The notes beneath the pieces were generated by a model. The model did not search any database. It saw only the letters and a program-made list of their open reading frames with translations, and was not told the DNA's origin. Shown here in pieces: positions 49,317 to 58,553 of a DNA stretch of 64,000 nt. Source of the stretch: Ochrobactrum sp. Marseille-Q0166 (GTDB taxonomy: Bacteria; Pseudomonadota; Alphaproteobacteria; Rhizobiales; Rhizobiaceae); assembly GCF_014397025.1 (NCBI RefSeq), contig NZ_JACJUO010000001.1:186001-250000 (forward strand). The letters are read 5' to 3'. Position numbers and translations under genes: made by a program. The first letter of the stretch is position 1; each line of letters opens with the position of its first letter.

Positions 49317-50258
49317 ATGGCTTTTCGCCTTTACGACCTGCCGGAAACAGAACCGAGTCGTCTTGTCGGCTTTGCAGGCAACCGCATTGATCGCCTTTCC
49401 GAAAAGCGACAGGATGATTCCGCTTTTACAGCACTCGAATTGCCTGAAACTCGCGTAATGGTTCTTGGCGGCAACAAGCTGCTTCTCGATTACACGCAAG
49501 AAGACGCCCCCCGTGCCCTCCTCTCACTTGAGCAAGCACAGGCATTTTCGCCCGATCTCAACGAGCCGGTCCTGTTGGGTTTACAGGATGGGGCAGCGAT
49601 AGTGACACTCATGGCACCGCTTGATCCCGATGCCCTTGCAGAGCCATTTCGGGCGCAGGACTATCGTAGTATCTACATGGAAGGGCTTGTGCCTGCAGAT
49701 ATTGTCGGCGCTTTGGCACAAGCCGCAGCACTGACCGCATGGCACAGCAATCATCGTTTCTGCGGGCGTTGCGGCACAAAAAGCGAAATGCGTGCCGGTG
49801 GTGGCAAGCGTGTCTGCCCGAATTGCGGTGCCGAGCATTTTCCGCGCACTGATCCCGTTGCTATCATGCTGCCTGTTCGCGGTGAAAAATGCATTCTCGC
49901 TCGCAGCCCACATTTTACCGTTGGGTCTTATTCGTGCATTGCTGGTTTCATCGAGCATGGTGAAACAATTGAGGCTGCCGTTCGCCGTGAAAGCTTTGAG
50001 GAAATGGGGCTTAAAATCGGCCGCGTTGCCTACCACGCGAGCCAGCCGTGGCCATTCCCTTATTCGCTGATGATCGGCTGCCATGCTGAAGTACTGTCTG
50101 ACGATTTCACCATTGATCTCTCAGAACTGGAAGATGGTCGATGGTTCGACAAGAGGGAAGTGCGTGCCATGCTTGCAGACACCCATGAAAATGGGCTGCG
50201 CGTACCAGCATCCGGCGCTATCGCAACCCACCTGATCAGAGCTTGGGCAGATAGCTAG
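49317..50258 (+). CDS. nudC: NADH pyrophosphatase (Nudix family)
   Basis: A 313-residue Nudix hydrolase cleaving NADH to NMNH and AMP and removing NAD caps from RNA. A zinc ribbon uses Cys149, Cys152, Cys167 and Cys170. The Nudix box follows as GFIEHGETIEAAVRRESFEE and continues EMGLKIG; NudC specificity motif SQPWPFPYSLM comes about 15 residues later. Start: ATG at 49317. Convergent with pheA. Confidence 0.95.
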   Translation: MAFRLYDLPETEPSRLVGFAGNRIDRLSEKRQDDSAFTALELPETRVMVLGGNKLLLDYTQEDAPRALLSLEQAQAFSPDLNEPVLLGLQDGAAIVTLMAPLDPDALAEPFRAQDYRSIYMEGLVPADIVGALAQAAALTAWHSNHRFCGRCGTKSEMRAGGGKRVCPNCGAEHFPRTDPVAIMLPVRGEKCILARSPHFTVGSYSCIAGFIEHGETIEAAVRRESFEEMGLKIGRVAYHASQPWPFPYSLMIGCHAEVLSDDFTIDLSELEDGRWFDKREVRAMLADTHENGLRVPASGAIATHLIRAWADS

Positions 50259-50287
50259 ATCGTGCAAACCGATCCAGCTGCTTTTCT

Positions 50288-50345
50288 CTACGCATTATCT
50301 TATGTGAAACCGGCACGAAACCCGATCCCACTTTCGCGGGAAGTG
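50288..50345. repeat. Diverged palindromic repeat between nudC and pheA
   Basis: The minus strand reads GCGAAAGTGGGATCGGGTTT and later CACATAAGATAATGCGTAG, resembling degenerate ends of the dispersed palindrome family. GGCAC/GTGCC arms close it. It may work as a terminator between the two convergent genes. Confidence 0.4.
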
Positions 50346-50349
50346 CCTG

Positions 50350-51213
50350 TTACTCAGCCGCAAGCAACTGTGTCCCGCGGGTATCTGCCCCTTTATACAC
50401 ACCAAGAATGCGCACTTCCTTCGTGAAGAAGCGCAGTTCCTCCAGTGCGAGCTGGAGGTTCCGGTCTTCGGGATGACCTTCCACATCGGCGTAAAACTGT
50501 GTCGCGATGAAACGGCCGCCTATCTGATAGCTCTCCAGCTTGGTCATGTTAATGCCGTTGGTGGCGAAACCGCCGAGCGCCTTATAAAGTGCTGCTGGTA
50601 CGTTGCGAACACGGAAGACAAAAGTGGTGACGATGCGCTCGCCATTTTCCGGGCGAGGTTCCCACTGCTTGTTCTTTGACAGAACAACAAAGCGGGTTAC
50701 ATTGTCCTCTGAATCTTCAACATTCTCTTCCAGAATATCAAGGCCATAAAGCTCTGCTGCGAGGCTTGGTGCAAGCGCTGCCATCGAACGATCCTGCAAA
50801 TCTGCAACAAGACGTGCGGCGCCTGCGGTATCACCTGCGATCACCGGCTTCCAGCCATTGCTGCGAATGACATTGCGGCACTGACCAAGCGCATGAATAT
50901 GACTGTGAACTGTCTTGATTTCGTCGCGCTTGACGCCCGGAAGCACCATGAGCTGAAAGTGGATCGGCAGGAAATATTCGCCAACAATATGCATGTCAGC
51001 AAGCGGCAGCAGATAGTGAATATCTGCAACGCGGCCTGCGAGCGTATTTTCGATCGGGATCATCGCGAGATCCGCAGCACCGCTTTCGACCGCATTGAAG
51101 GCATCTTCAAAAGTTGGACACGGCAAAGGCTCCATCTCGGGAAACATGTTGCGGCAAGCCGTATCGGAATTGGCGCCTGCTTCACCCTGAAAGGAAATCC
51201 GGTTGGTCTTCAT
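50350..51213 (-). CDS. pheA: Prephenate dehydratase
   Basis: A 287-residue monofunctional enzyme converting prephenate to phenylpyruvate for phenylalanine synthesis. It opens with RISFQGEAGANSDTACRNMFP, has the IPIENTLAGRVADIHYLL catalytic loop (Thr and Ser/Ala neighbours), and DNVTRFVVLSK, the family TRF motif. An ACT domain follows (VRNVPAALYKALGGFATNGINMTKLESYQ, in parts), which senses phenylalanine. There is no chorismate mutase domain. Start ATG 51213; it follows kdsB on the same strand by 47 bases. Confidence 0.96.
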   Translation of the reverse strand: MKTNRISFQGEAGANSDTACRNMFPEMEPLPCPTFEDAFNAVESGAADLAMIPIENTLAGRVADIHYLLPLADMHIVGEYFLPIHFQLMVLPGVKRDEIKTVHSHIHALGQCRNVIRSNGWKPVIAGDTAGAARLVADLQDRSMAALAPSLAAELYGLDILEENVEDSEDNVTRFVVLSKNKQWEPRPENGERIVTTFVFRVRNVPAALYKALGGFATNGINMTKLESYQIGGRFIATQFYADVEGHPEDRNLQLALEELRFFTKEVRILGVYKGADTRGTQLLAAE

Positions 51214-51260
51214 CGTGTTCGTACTTTCTCAAATGCTCCACAACAATCAGAGCGTGTTTA

Positions 51261-52010
51261 TCACAATCCCTTTGCGATAATTTCCCGTGCCCGGTCAAGA
51301 TCAGCCTGCGTATCAACGCCAAGCGGCACCGTCTTAACGATCTCGACTTCAATGCGCATACCATCTTCAAGCGCGCGCAACTGCTCGAGCTTTTCACGTT
51401 TTTCGAGGGGCGACGGACCGATCTTCACAAAGCGTTCCAGTGCCGCACGGCGATAAGCGTAAAGGCCGATGTGATGATAAAGCGGACCATCCCCATAAGG
51501 GGCCGTAGCGCGTGTGAAATAAAGCGCACGCAGGCGTTCGCCATCTTTCATTGGCGAACCCACGATCTTGACCACATTGGGATTGATCTTTTCCTCATCA
51601 ACCGTAATTTCGACGCCAAGCGTTGCGATATCGGCAGGTCCATCGACGAGTGGCAATAATGCACGACGGATTGTTTCAGGGTCGATTGTCGGCAGATCAC
51701 CCTGAACATTGACAATCGCCTCCATCTCACCATTTGGATCGACTTTCTGCAACGCCTCATAAATACGGTCTGAACCCGACTCATGATCGCTGCGCGTCAT
51801 AATGACCTCATGCCCATGCGCCTGAACCACAGCAAAAATCTCTTCGCTGTCGGTTGCAACAACAGTGCGACCAAGCTTGGCAGCCACTGCGCGGTCGGCC
51901 ACATGAACGATCATCGGCTTACCGCAAATATCGGCAAGAGGCTTGTTCGGCAGGCGTGTAGAGGCCATTCGCGCCGGAATAAGTGTCAGTGTTTTCAAAG
52001 TCTGAAGCAT
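51261..52010 (-). CDS. kdsB: 3-deoxy-manno-octulosonate cytidylyltransferase (CMP-Kdo synthetase)
   Basis: A 249-residue nucleotidyltransferase activating Kdo with CTP for LPS inner core synthesis. Motif [25 protein letters not shown] binds [21 protein letters not shown] supplies the metal-binding Asp; [36 protein letters not shown] is the conserved Kdo-binding region (seen in parts). Start: ATG at 52010. Upstream and divergent lies the membrane cytochrome c gene. Confidence 0.96.
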   Translation of the reverse strand: MLQTLKTLTLIPARMASTRLPNKPLADICGKPMIVHVADRAVAAKLGRTVVATDSEEIFAVVQAHGHEVIMTRSDHESGSDRIYEALQKVDPNGEMEAIVNVQGDLPTIDPETIRRALLPLVDGPADIATLGVEITVDEEKINPNVVKIVGSPMKDGERLRALYFTRATAPYGDGPLYHHIGLYAYRRAALERFVKIGPSPLEKREKLEQLRALEDGMRIEVEIVKTVPLGVDTQADLDRAREIIAKGL

Positions 52011-52255
52011 GATCGCCTCTTTATGTTAAATGTGGCCTTACAAGGTCTTAATGCGCCTTCTCTCGACATTTATCTACCCATCCAATGCAGCAAAAGTGTC
52101 AAAAAGTCACGGGGCCAGCCCCCCTTATAAGTGTTGCATCCCCCCCTTAAACCACCTAGTTTTCGCCCGATGCCGGGGAGAGACTTGCCAGACTTACACA
52201 TAGGTTTTGCATGCCGGCCTTTGGAGGCGTTGAGTAGAGGGAGCGCTGACCGGCG

Positions 52256-52945
52256 ATGAATTCAACCCGGACTAACAAGTTTATCATGGCTTTTCTGGCC
52301 ACAGTTTTTGTTGTCATGACAACGGGCATTCTGTCCGATACACTGTTTCATGCACCCGCACCTGAAAAACCAGGTTTCATTATCGAAGCGGCTGAAGGTT
52401 CGGCTGGCGGTGGTGCAGCAGCACCAGCAAAAGAAGAAGTGTCGATTGCAGTTCTTATGCAATCCGCTGATCCTGCGCGTGGCGAAACCGTTTTCAAGCG
52501 TTGTGCGGCGTGTCACACCTCAGAAAAAGGCGGTGCCAACAAGGTTGGACCACATCTATGGGATGTTTTGGATCGCCCTGCTGCCTCCGTTGAAGGTTTC
52601 GGCTATTCGGCTGCGATGAAAGAATTTGGTGCTGCTGGCAACAAGTGGGATTATGAACATCTCAACAAGTTCCTCACCTCGCCAAAAGGCTTCATCAAAG
52701 GCACGGCCATGGGCTTTGCTGGTGACAAGAAAGACAATGAGCGCGCTGATCTGATTGCATTCCTGCGCACACTTTCCGACAATCCGGCTCCGCTTCCAAC
52801 AGCTGAAGCAGCCCCTGCCGAAGGCAGCGAAGCAAAGCCGGAAGGCGAAACAGCTCCTGCTGGTGAAACTGAAAAGCCAGTTGAACAGGCTCCAGCGGGT
52901 GGCAGTGAAACACCAGCCCCGACACAGCCTGCACCAGCAAACTAA
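52256..52945 (+). CDS. Membrane-anchored cytochrome c (CycM-like)
   Basis: A 229-residue class I cytochrome c kept in the inner membrane by an uncleaved N-terminal helix ([22 protein letters not shown]). A Gly/Ala linker leads to the heme site CAACH at 83-87 and a methionine ligand region ([13 protein letters not shown]). The tail after residue 180 is low complexity, rich in Ala, Pro and Glu ([20 protein letters not shown]). CycM-type cytochromes pass electrons from the bc1 complex to aa3-type oxidases in rhizobia. The ATG at 52256 directly follows GACCGGCG, and upstream GGAGAGAC is more distant, so the start is moderately certain. Confidence 0.9.
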   Translation: MNSTRTNKFIMAFLATVFVVMTTGILSDTLFHAPAPEKPGFIIEAAEGSAGGGAAAPAKEEVSIAVLMQSADPARGETVFKRCAACHTSEKGGANKVGPHLWDVLDRPAASVEGFGYSAAMKEFGAAGNKWDYEHLNKFLTSPKGFIKGTAMGFAGDKKDNERADLIAFLRTLSDNPAPLPTAEAAPAEGSEAKPEGETAPAGETEKPVEQAPAGGSETPAPTQPAPAN

Positions 52946-52961
52946 GCTGACTACAATGTCG

Positions 52962-52990
52962 AAAAAGCCGGGTTACAACCCGGCTTTTTT
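52962..52990. terminator. Bidirectional Rho-independent terminator
   Basis: AAAAAGCCGGGTT-AC-AACCCGGCTTTTTT, with runs of A and T on both sides, between the convergent cytochrome and methyltransferase genes. Confidence 0.92.
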
Positions 52991-53032
52991 AGTTGAATGA
53001 AAAACGACTTTATCAAATTGAATTTGTATCAA

Positions 53033-54079
53033 TCATTTTTTTGCATCGAATATTTTGAATCCATTGGCGTCTTCAAGAACGGTCACATTCTTGAACAAGC
53101 TTCTTAATGTCGCTTCATAAGGCAACTGACGGTTTGCGACCATCAGCAGACGCCCACCAATCTTGAGACGGGAAGCGGCGGCAGCGATAAACGTCTGCCC
53201 AAGTGATACGTCAGTCACCCGTCCTTCATGAAATGGCGGGTTCATAATGACCGTATCATATATGCCTGCCATTTTTTCACTGGTAACATCAAACCAGTTG
53301 AATGAAACCGGCACCGAAGTGCCCAAGCGCTCCAAATTGCCGCGCGCGGCCTCGAGGGCCTCGTAATCAGCCTCAAAAAGATCAATACTCTTGATGCGCT
53401 CTGCATATTTGAGACTTTGTGCAGCAAGATATCCCCAGCCAGCACCAAGATCGGCAACACTACCAAAAACAATCTTTTGCATATGCGGAACCAGCATCGC
53501 TGATCCCTTATCGATCGCGCCATGCGAGAACATGCCGGGCTCAGTGCGGAACACATCATCAATGTCAGTCGCAAGCGGCTTTAATGCATTGATGAAATCG
53601 TCGCTGAGATCAGCAGGGCGCTGTAGCCAAAAGGCCACCGCATGATTCTTGGAGATACGATCGCTGATTTCAGCGATATTGCCGACCCATTTACGGAAAC
53701 TATCGACACCTAGCTTCTTGTCGCCACAGACAACGATCCAGCTACCCGGCTCGACACGCGCCAAAAGCTCTGCAAACCATGCCTCGTTGCGACCGCGATG
53801 TTTTCCCAGCAGCAGCAGCCCGCCGGAGAAACGCTTTTCCTCTCCCCGTCCTTCCCCCAAGGCAGGTCCCAAGTGGGAAATTGCTTTAAAGCCATCCTTG
53901 TTAAGTGCCAGCCAGTGAGGACGCCAAGGCTGAAGGAAAGTCAGCGCCTGCTTCCATTCATCTTCCAGAAGGCGGTCAGAAGACAGTCCGCAAGCGAGAA
54001 AAGTCTGCCCCTCTTCAGGCATATCCAGAATGCCCTGATAGAAAGGAAGAAAGAGTGTTTGTTGTGCTGGTGTCATCAT
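53033..54079 (-). CDS. Class I SAM-dependent methyltransferase, RsmC-like
   Basis: A 348-residue protein. The C-terminal half is a methyltransferase small (MTS) domain: VADLGAGWGYLAAQSLK binds S-adenosylmethionine and VIMNPPFHEG is the NPPF active-site motif of N-methyltransferases acting on guanine or adenine exocyclic amines. The N-terminal half is a degenerate domain as in RsmC, the 16S rRNA G1207 N2-methyltransferase. The rRNA target is likely but not proven. Start at ATG 54079. Confidence 0.88.
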   Translation of the reverse strand: MMTPAQQTLFLPFYQGILDMPEEGQTFLACGLSSDRLLEDEWKQALTFLQPWRPHWLALNKDGFKAISHLGPALGEGRGEEKRFSGGLLLLGKHRGRNEAWFAELLARVEPGSWIVVCGDKKLGVDSFRKWVGNIAEISDRISKNHAVAFWLQRPADLSDDFINALKPLATDIDDVFRTEPGMFSHGAIDKGSAMLVPHMQKIVFGSVADLGAGWGYLAAQSLKYAERIKSIDLFEADYEALEAARGNLERLGTSVPVSFNWFDVTSEKMAGIYDTVIMNPPFHEGRVTDVSLGQTFIAAAASRLKIGGRLLMVANRQLPYEATLRSLFKNVTVLEDANGFKIFDAKK

Positions 54080-54112
54080 GGCGCATCCATGGTCTTGAAT
54101 TGATTCACGTGC

Positions 54113-54145
54113 AACAAAAAAAAGCGCGCTACGAGAGCGCGCTTT
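54113..54145 (-). terminator. Rho-independent terminator of pnp
   Basis: Minus-strand stem AAAGCGCGCT-CTCGT-AGCGCGCTTT followed by TTTTTTGTTG. It lies about 78 bases after the pnp stop. Another small hairpin (CCAAAAAGTTG..) lies between. Confidence 0.85.
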
Positions 54146-54222
54146 CGATTATTTTCTAAAAGCTGAACCTTGTTGTTCGCATGACGTTATCCAAAAAGTC
54201 TGCAACTTTTTGGCATCAAGCG

Positions 54223-56364
54223 TTATTCAACGTCGGCTTCTGCCTTCTTCTCAGCAACAACTTCCTTGCCGGTTTCCTGATCGACAACCTTCATCGACAA
54301 GCGAACCTTGCCACGTTCGTCAAAGCCCATCAGCTTGACCCAGACCTTCTGGCCTTCCTTAACCACATCAGTGGTCTTGGCAACGCGGTCAGCAGCCAAC
54401 TGCGAGATGTGAACCAAACCGTCGCGCGGACCGAAGAAGTTTACGAATGCGCCGAAGTCAGCGGTCTTAACGACCGTACCTTCGTAGATTTCACCAACTT
54501 CAGGTTCAGCAACAATCGAGTGAATCCACTTTTTAGCAGCTTCGATTTCCTTGCCGTTCGACGAAGCGATCTTGACCGTACCATCGTCTTCGATGTTGAT
54601 CTTAGCTCCCGTCTTTTCGACGATTTCACGGATAACCTTGCCACCCGAACCGATAACATCACGGATCTTGTCGGTTGGAATATTCATGACTTCAATGCGT
54701 GGTGCAAACTCACCGAGTTCTGCGCGTGAAGTCGAAAGCGCCTTGCTCATTTCGCCCAGAATGTGAACACGACCGCCCTTGGCCTGTTCCAGAGCAACCT
54801 TCATGATCTCTTCGGTGATGCCGTCGATCTTGATGTCCATCTGAAGGGCGGTGATCCCGCTTTCAGTACCGGCTACCTTGAAATCCATATCGCCAAGATG
54901 ATCTTCATCACCCAGAATGTCGGAAAGAACAGCGAAACGTTCACCTTCCTTGATCAGACCCATAGCAATACCAGCCACTGGACGGATGATCGGAACACCT
55001 GCATCCATCAGAGCCAGCGAGGTACCGCAAACGGTTGCCATTGATGACGAACCATTGGATTCGGTGATCTCGGAAACGGCACGGATCGTGTAAGGGAATT
55101 GTTCAGCAGCAGGCAGCATTGGATGGATAGCGCGCCATGCGAGCTTGCCATGGCCAACTTCACGACGGCCCGGAGAACCCATACGGCCGGTTTCACCAAC
55201 CGAGTATGGTGGGAAGTTGTAGTGCAGCATGAAGGATTCTTTGTACGTACCGGTCAGAGAATCGATCATCTGTTCGTCTTCGCCAGTACCAAGCGTAGCA
55301 ACAACCATTGCCTGCGTTTCACCGCGCGTGAACAGCGCCGAACCGTGAGTGCGTGGCAGAAGGCCAACTTCCGAAACGATCGCACGAACAGTTTTCAGAT
55401 CGCGGCCATCAATACGGCTACCTGTGTCAAGAATGTTCCAGCGAACGATCTTTGCCTGCAGGTTCTTGAATACGGTTGCGAATTTTTCAGCCGAATATTC
55501 AGGCTCTTCCACACCTTCGGGGAAGAAATGTGCCTTAGCCTTTGCCTTTGCAGCGTCAACAGCTGCATAACGTGCCTGCTTTTCGGTGATCTTGTAAGCG
55601 TCACGCAGGTCATTTTCGACGACTGCGAGCATTTTTGCTTCGAGTTCCGACAGGTCTTCCGGGTGGAAATCACGTGGTTCCTTCGCGGCAACTTCAGCGA
55701 GCTTGATAATCGCATCGATGACTGGCTGGAAAGCCTTCTGACCAAAAACAACGGCGCCGAGCATGACTTCTTCGGAAAGCTCCTGCGCTTCCGATTCAAC
55801 CATCAAGACAGCGTCAGCAGTACCGGCAACCACCAGATCGAGCTTCGATTCCGGCATTTCGTCGATATTCGGATTCAGAACATATTCACCGTTGATGTAA
55901 CCAACGCGAGCGCCACCGATCGGGCCCATGAATGGAACGCCGGAAATGGTCAGTGCCGCCGATGCCGCAACCATGGACAGAATGTCCGGGTCGTTTTCAA
56001 GATCGTGCTGAACAACGGTCAGAACAACCTGCGTGTCGTTTTTATAGCCATCAACGAAAAGCGGACGGATTGGACGGTCGATCAGGCGCGAAACTAGCGT
56101 TTCGTTTTCGCTTGGACGGCCTTCACGCTTGAAGAAGCCACCTGGAATCTTACCAGCAGCGTAGGTCTTTTCCTGATAGTTGACAGTCAGCGGGAAGAAA
56201 TCCTGCCCCGGCTTTGGTTCCTTGGCAGAAACAACAGTCGCCAGAACAACGGTTTCACCATAGGTTGCAAGAACTGCACCGTCAGCCTGACGAGCGATCT
56301 TGCCGGTTTCGAGTGTAAGCGGACGGCCGCCCCATTCGATTTCAACTTTGTGTGTGTTGAACAT
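54223..56364 (-). CDS. pnp: Polyribonucleotide nucleotidyltransferase (PNPase)
   Basis: A 713-residue 3'-5' phosphorolytic exoribonuclease of the degradosome. Two RNase PH cores (residues about 10-140 and 310-550; [20 protein letters not shown] and [16 protein letters not shown]) flank an all-helical domain. A KH domain follows ([20 protein letters not shown]) and then an S1 domain ([20 protein letters not shown]). The tail ends in an acidic/Lys-rich stretch. It lies downstream of rpsO on the same strand, the standard rpsO-pnp order, with a 440-base leader that may include autoregulatory RNase III structures. Confidence 0.98.
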   Translation of the reverse strand: MFNTHKVEIEWGGRPLTLETGKIARQADGAVLATYGETVVLATVVSAKEPKPGQDFFPLTVNYQEKTYAAGKIPGGFFKREGRPSENETLVSRLIDRPIRPLFVDGYKNDTQVVLTVVQHDLENDPDILSMVAASAALTISGVPFMGPIGGARVGYINGEYVLNPNIDEMPESKLDLVVAGTADAVLMVESEAQELSEEVMLGAVVFGQKAFQPVIDAIIKLAEVAAKEPRDFHPEDLSELEAKMLAVVENDLRDAYKITEKQARYAAVDAAKAKAKAHFFPEGVEEPEYSAEKFATVFKNLQAKIVRWNILDTGSRIDGRDLKTVRAIVSEVGLLPRTHGSALFTRGETQAMVVATLGTGEDEQMIDSLTGTYKESFMLHYNFPPYSVGETGRMGSPGRREVGHGKLAWRAIHPMLPAAEQFPYTIRAVSEITESNGSSSMATVCGTSLALMDAGVPIIRPVAGIAMGLIKEGERFAVLSDILGDEDHLGDMDFKVAGTESGITALQMDIKIDGITEEIMKVALEQAKGGRVHILGEMSKALSTSRAELGEFAPRIEVMNIPTDKIRDVIGSGGKVIREIVEKTGAKINIEDDGTVKIASSNGKEIEAAKKWIHSIVAEPEVGEIYEGTVVKTADFGAFVNFFGPRDGLVHISQLAADRVAKTTDVVKEGQKVWVKLMGFDERGKVRLSMKVVDQETGKEVVAEKKAEADVE

Positions 56365-56550
56365 ATCTAGTCCTTATGTGGAGACGCCGCGCAAAAGCGC
56401 TGGAACATCATCCGGGTTGGCGGACACGCCACGGGCAAGACAACGGGAAGTTCGTTACGTGTCGCAACATTCATTCGAGAATGTTCGCTGGCACGAACTG
56501 CCTGCAATCCTGCCCCATGACTGGTCCAGGTCATGAGCCTTACGGCTCTT

Positions 56551-56655
56551 AGAGCGGTTCCGTTTAAGATTGAAATCTTGGAGCCGCATCTTACTATTTA
56601 TCTTACGCATTATCCGACGCAAAATCGCTTCGCACTTTTGCCGGAAATGCTTTAA
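56551..56655. repeat. Long dispersed intergenic repeat upstream of pnp
   Basis: It begins AGAGCGGTTCCGTTTAAGAT, has an internal palindrome AAGATTGAAATCTT, and ends ACGCATTATCCGACGCAAAA then TCGCTTCGCACTTTTGCCGG and AAATGCTTTAA. I recall near-identical segments repeated between genes across Brucella/Ochrobactrum genomes. It lies in the pnp leader and may affect its processing. Confidence 0.6.
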
Positions 56656-56765
56656 TCGGCATGACGGAATGCACCCGGTGCGCCGTCTCATGCCAATGGG
56701 CATTTGCCCGATACAATCGCATCCTCTTTTGGAAAGCGTCTATGCGCATCTCCTTAGGATACCCA

Positions 56766-56800
56766 AATTAAAAGGGCGACGTTTTGAGACGTCGCCCGAT
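56766..56800 (-). terminator. Rho-independent terminator of rpsO
   Basis: Minus-strand stem GGGCGACGT-CTCAAA-ACGTCGCCC (56774-56797) followed by TTTTAATTT, directly after the rpsO stop codon. Confidence 0.9.
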
Positions 56801-56807
56801 TTTACCA

Positions 56808-57077
56808 TTAACGGCGCAGACCCAGACGGGAAACCAGCGCCTGATAACGTGCCTGGTCGATGCCCTTGACATAGTCAAGAAGACGACGACGCTGCGAAAC
56901 CAGCTTCAGAAGGCCGCGACGCGAATGATTATCATTCTTGTGGCCCTTGAAATGATCCGTAAGGTTAGCAATACGCTCGGAAAGAACGGCAACCTGTACT
57001 TCAGGAGAACCGGTATCGCCTTCCTTGGTGGCGTATTCCTTGATGAGAGCTTGCTTACGCTCAGCAGTAATCGACAT
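56808..57077 (-). CDS. rpsO: 30S ribosomal protein S15
   Basis: An 89-residue primary rRNA-binding protein. [20 protein letters not shown] and [20 protein letters not shown] are the family signature, and [21 protein letters not shown] follows. The start at 57077 after AAAGGGTG gives the exact bacterial S15 length. In most relatives truB lies directly upstream; here a separate three-gene cassette lies between. Confidence 0.98.
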   Translation of the reverse strand: MSITAERKQALIKEYATKEGDTGSPEVQVAVLSERIANLTDHFKGHKNDNHSRRGLLKLVSQRRRLLDYVKGIDQARYQALVSRLGLRR

Positions 57078-57232
57078 CGTACACCCTTTCTTGATGAGAG
57101 GAAAAGAGACGCCCGAGCCGGGATGTCGTCCAGCGTAGGCCATTAAAACAAAAGGCAGAACCAATTGTTGCGGCAGCCTATAAAGCAAATCCGCACAAAT
57201 TGAAAGACCTATCGCTGCAACAGCTACAACCG

Positions 57233-57757
57233 TCAAGCTGCATTCCATGGCATCCGAGAGAGTAGCAAGGCCATCCCGCACCAGCTCGTAACGCCTGCGA
57301 ATACCAACATGCAGCCGATAATACCCGCAACACCGAAACCAACAGACCAGCCTGCAAAGCCAGCGGCGACTGAAATCGCTATAAGAATTCCAACTGCAAT
57401 CTGTACCTGTCGGAAGAGCGATATCTTTGCCGTCTGACCGTTTGCGACCACTGGCAAACCAGCCTCTTTCCAATCATTGATACCACCCTCAAGATTGTAA
57501 ATCGCGCGTCCAGCTTCTGCTTGTTCAAGCAAATGACAAGCTGCTTCACCACGACGGCCGCTCAAGCACTGGAATATCACCTTGCGTTGAGGAGAAAGGT
57601 TCAGCGAGCCGAAGCTTTCTTTCAGAGAAGCCAGAGGCATCGAGGCGGCACATGCGATGTGCTCGGCGCGAAACTCGTCAGGCTCGCGAACATCGATAAG
57701 TATCGCCTCGCCATTGGAGAGCATTTGTGCTGCATCGGATGGTTTAATCATATTCAT
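57233..57757 (-). CDS. Rhodanese-DUF2892 membrane sulfurtransferase
   Basis: A 174-residue protein with an N-terminal rhodanese domain (residues 3-105; [14 protein letters not shown]). The active-site loop is CLSGRR with Cys64 as persulfide carrier. A C-terminal DUF2892 hairpin of two membrane helices follows ([44 protein letters not shown]). Such membrane rhodaneses handle thiosulfate or persulfide sulfur in sulfide detoxification. The ATG at 57757 overlaps the upstream arsR-type gene stop by four bases, which fixes the start and shows translational coupling. Confidence 0.92.
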   Translation of the reverse strand: MNMIKPSDAAQMLSNGEAILIDVREPDEFRAEHIACAASMPLASLKESFGSLNLSPQRKVIFQCLSGRRGEAACHLLEQAEAGRAIYNLEGGINDWKEAGLPVVANGQTAKISLFRQVQIAVGILIAISVAAGFAGWSVGFGVAGIIGCMLVFAGVTSWCGMALLLSRMPWNAA

Positions 57758-58065
57758 GATATTGGGTCCTTTGCACAAAAATGGGCATACAGTACATCCA
57801 TGACCTCAATGACGGCCGGATGTTCGATCTTGTAAAACAGCAACCGATGTTCTCGCCGGTAGCTGAGAATGCCCTCATCCTTCAGCTTGTTAAGATGCTG
57901 TGACATCGACGTCTGTGCGATACCCGTCGCATTGATGAGGTCGGTCACGCTTTTTTCGCCATTCACCAACTCACAAAGAATGAGAAGCCGATGAGGATTC
58001 GCCAGCCCTTTGAGAAAATTCGCCACTATATCTGCCCGAGCTGGCATTTCCTGATTGATCGACAC
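57754..58065 (-). CDS. ArsR-family repressor, probably a persulfide sensor (BigR/SqrR-like)
   Basis: A 103-residue winged-helix repressor: LKGLANPHRLLILCELVNGE, then SVTDLINATGIAQTSMSQHLNKLKDEG as the helix-turn-helix and YRREHRLLFYKIEHP as the wing. Two cysteines, Cys31 and Cys97, are 66 residues apart, the same spacing as the sensor pair of BigR (42/108) and SqrR (41/107), which form a tetrasulfide bond on exposure to reactive sulfur. No metal-site CxC motif of ArsR proper is present. Coupled to the rhodanese gene; a perfect inverted repeat 17 bases upstream of its start is the likely autoregulatory operator. Confidence 0.9.
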   Translation of the reverse strand: MSINQEMPARADIVANFLKGLANPHRLLILCELVNGEKSVTDLINATGIAQTSMSQHLNKLKDEGILSYRREHRLLFYKIEHPAVIEVMDVLYAHFCAKDPIS

Positions 58066-58081
58066 AGCTACCTCTTTACGA

Positions 58082-58113
58082 TTTATATTTTTATGATATT
58101 AAAAAAATATAAA
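58082..58113. promoter_or_regulatory. Candidate ArsR/BigR-type operator in the divergent promoter
   Basis: Perfect 11-bp arms TTTATATTTTT (58082-58092) and AAAAATATAAA (58103-58113) with a 10-base spacer. It lies between the repressor start (58065) and the divergent AhpD-like gene (58142), so it can control both. BigR operators are also AT-rich dyads. Confidence 0.65.
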
Positions 58114-58141
58114 TTGATATGCAAGTCAAAAGGACTGAACC

Positions 58142-58486
58142 GTGACCAAAAACTATCGGGACATCACCAAAGACATATCGCAATATACCGGGGAGCTGCG
58201 CAAAATGGTGCCCGAAACCATGCAAGCGTTCCATGCGTTAGCTAAAAGTGCAGGCGCTTCCGGTGAACTGGATCAGAAAACGAAAGAGTTGATTGCGCTA
58301 GCAATCGGCGTGACGCAGCGTTGCGATGGTTGCATCGGCTTTCACGCAAAAGCGCTTCACAATCTCGGCGCTACTCGGCAGGAAGTGGCCGAGGTTATGG
58401 CCATGTGCGTCTATATGGGCGGCGGTCCAGCACTGATGTATGCGGCTGACGCAATTCGCGCCTTTGATCAGTTTCAAGCCGGCTAA
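58142..58486 (+). CDS. Carboxymuconolactone decarboxylase/AhpD-like protein
   Basis: A 114-residue CMD-family protein with the AhpD redox motif: Glu49-region KTKELIALAIGVTQRCDGCIGFHAK, with Cys61, Cys64 and His68 in CxxCxxxH. The motif marks an alkylhydroperoxidase-like thiol function rather than true decarboxylase. GTG start at 58142 after AAAGGACTG. It is divergent from the ArsR-type repressor and shares its operator, so it probably belongs to a reactive-sulfur or peroxide defence unit. Confidence 0.92.
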   Translation: MTKNYRDITKDISQYTGELRKMVPETMQAFHALAKSAGASGELDQKTKELIALAIGVTQRCDGCIGFHAKALHNLGATRQEVAEVMAMCVYMGGGPALMYAADAIRAFDQFQAG

Positions 58487-58527
58487 AAACAGAGCGCGCC
58501 GTGAGCCCATCTGAGCCACGGCGCGCT
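58484..58527 (-). terminator. Terminator hairpin between the AhpD-like gene and truB
   Basis: AGCGCGCCGTG (58493-58503) pairs with CACGGCGCGCT (58517-58527). On the minus strand it is followed by CTGTTTTTAG, so it fits a Rho-independent terminator for truB. Confidence 0.8.
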
Positions 58528-58553
58528 GAAAGTCTGTAAAAATCAGCAGTCGG

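Larger units (their letters stand above)
56365..56807. other. rpsO-pnp intergenic region
   Basis: About 440 bases. It holds the rpsO terminator, a long dispersed repeat and, toward pnp, a leader that includes an inverted repeat around GAATGTTGCGAC/GTTCGTTACGTGTCGCAAC near 56450-56480. No gene is supported. Confidence 0.55.

Noticed and set aside
55099..56097. Open frame on the plus strand (332 codons) opposite pnp
   Set aside because: Shadow of the PNPase coding sequence; no independent support.
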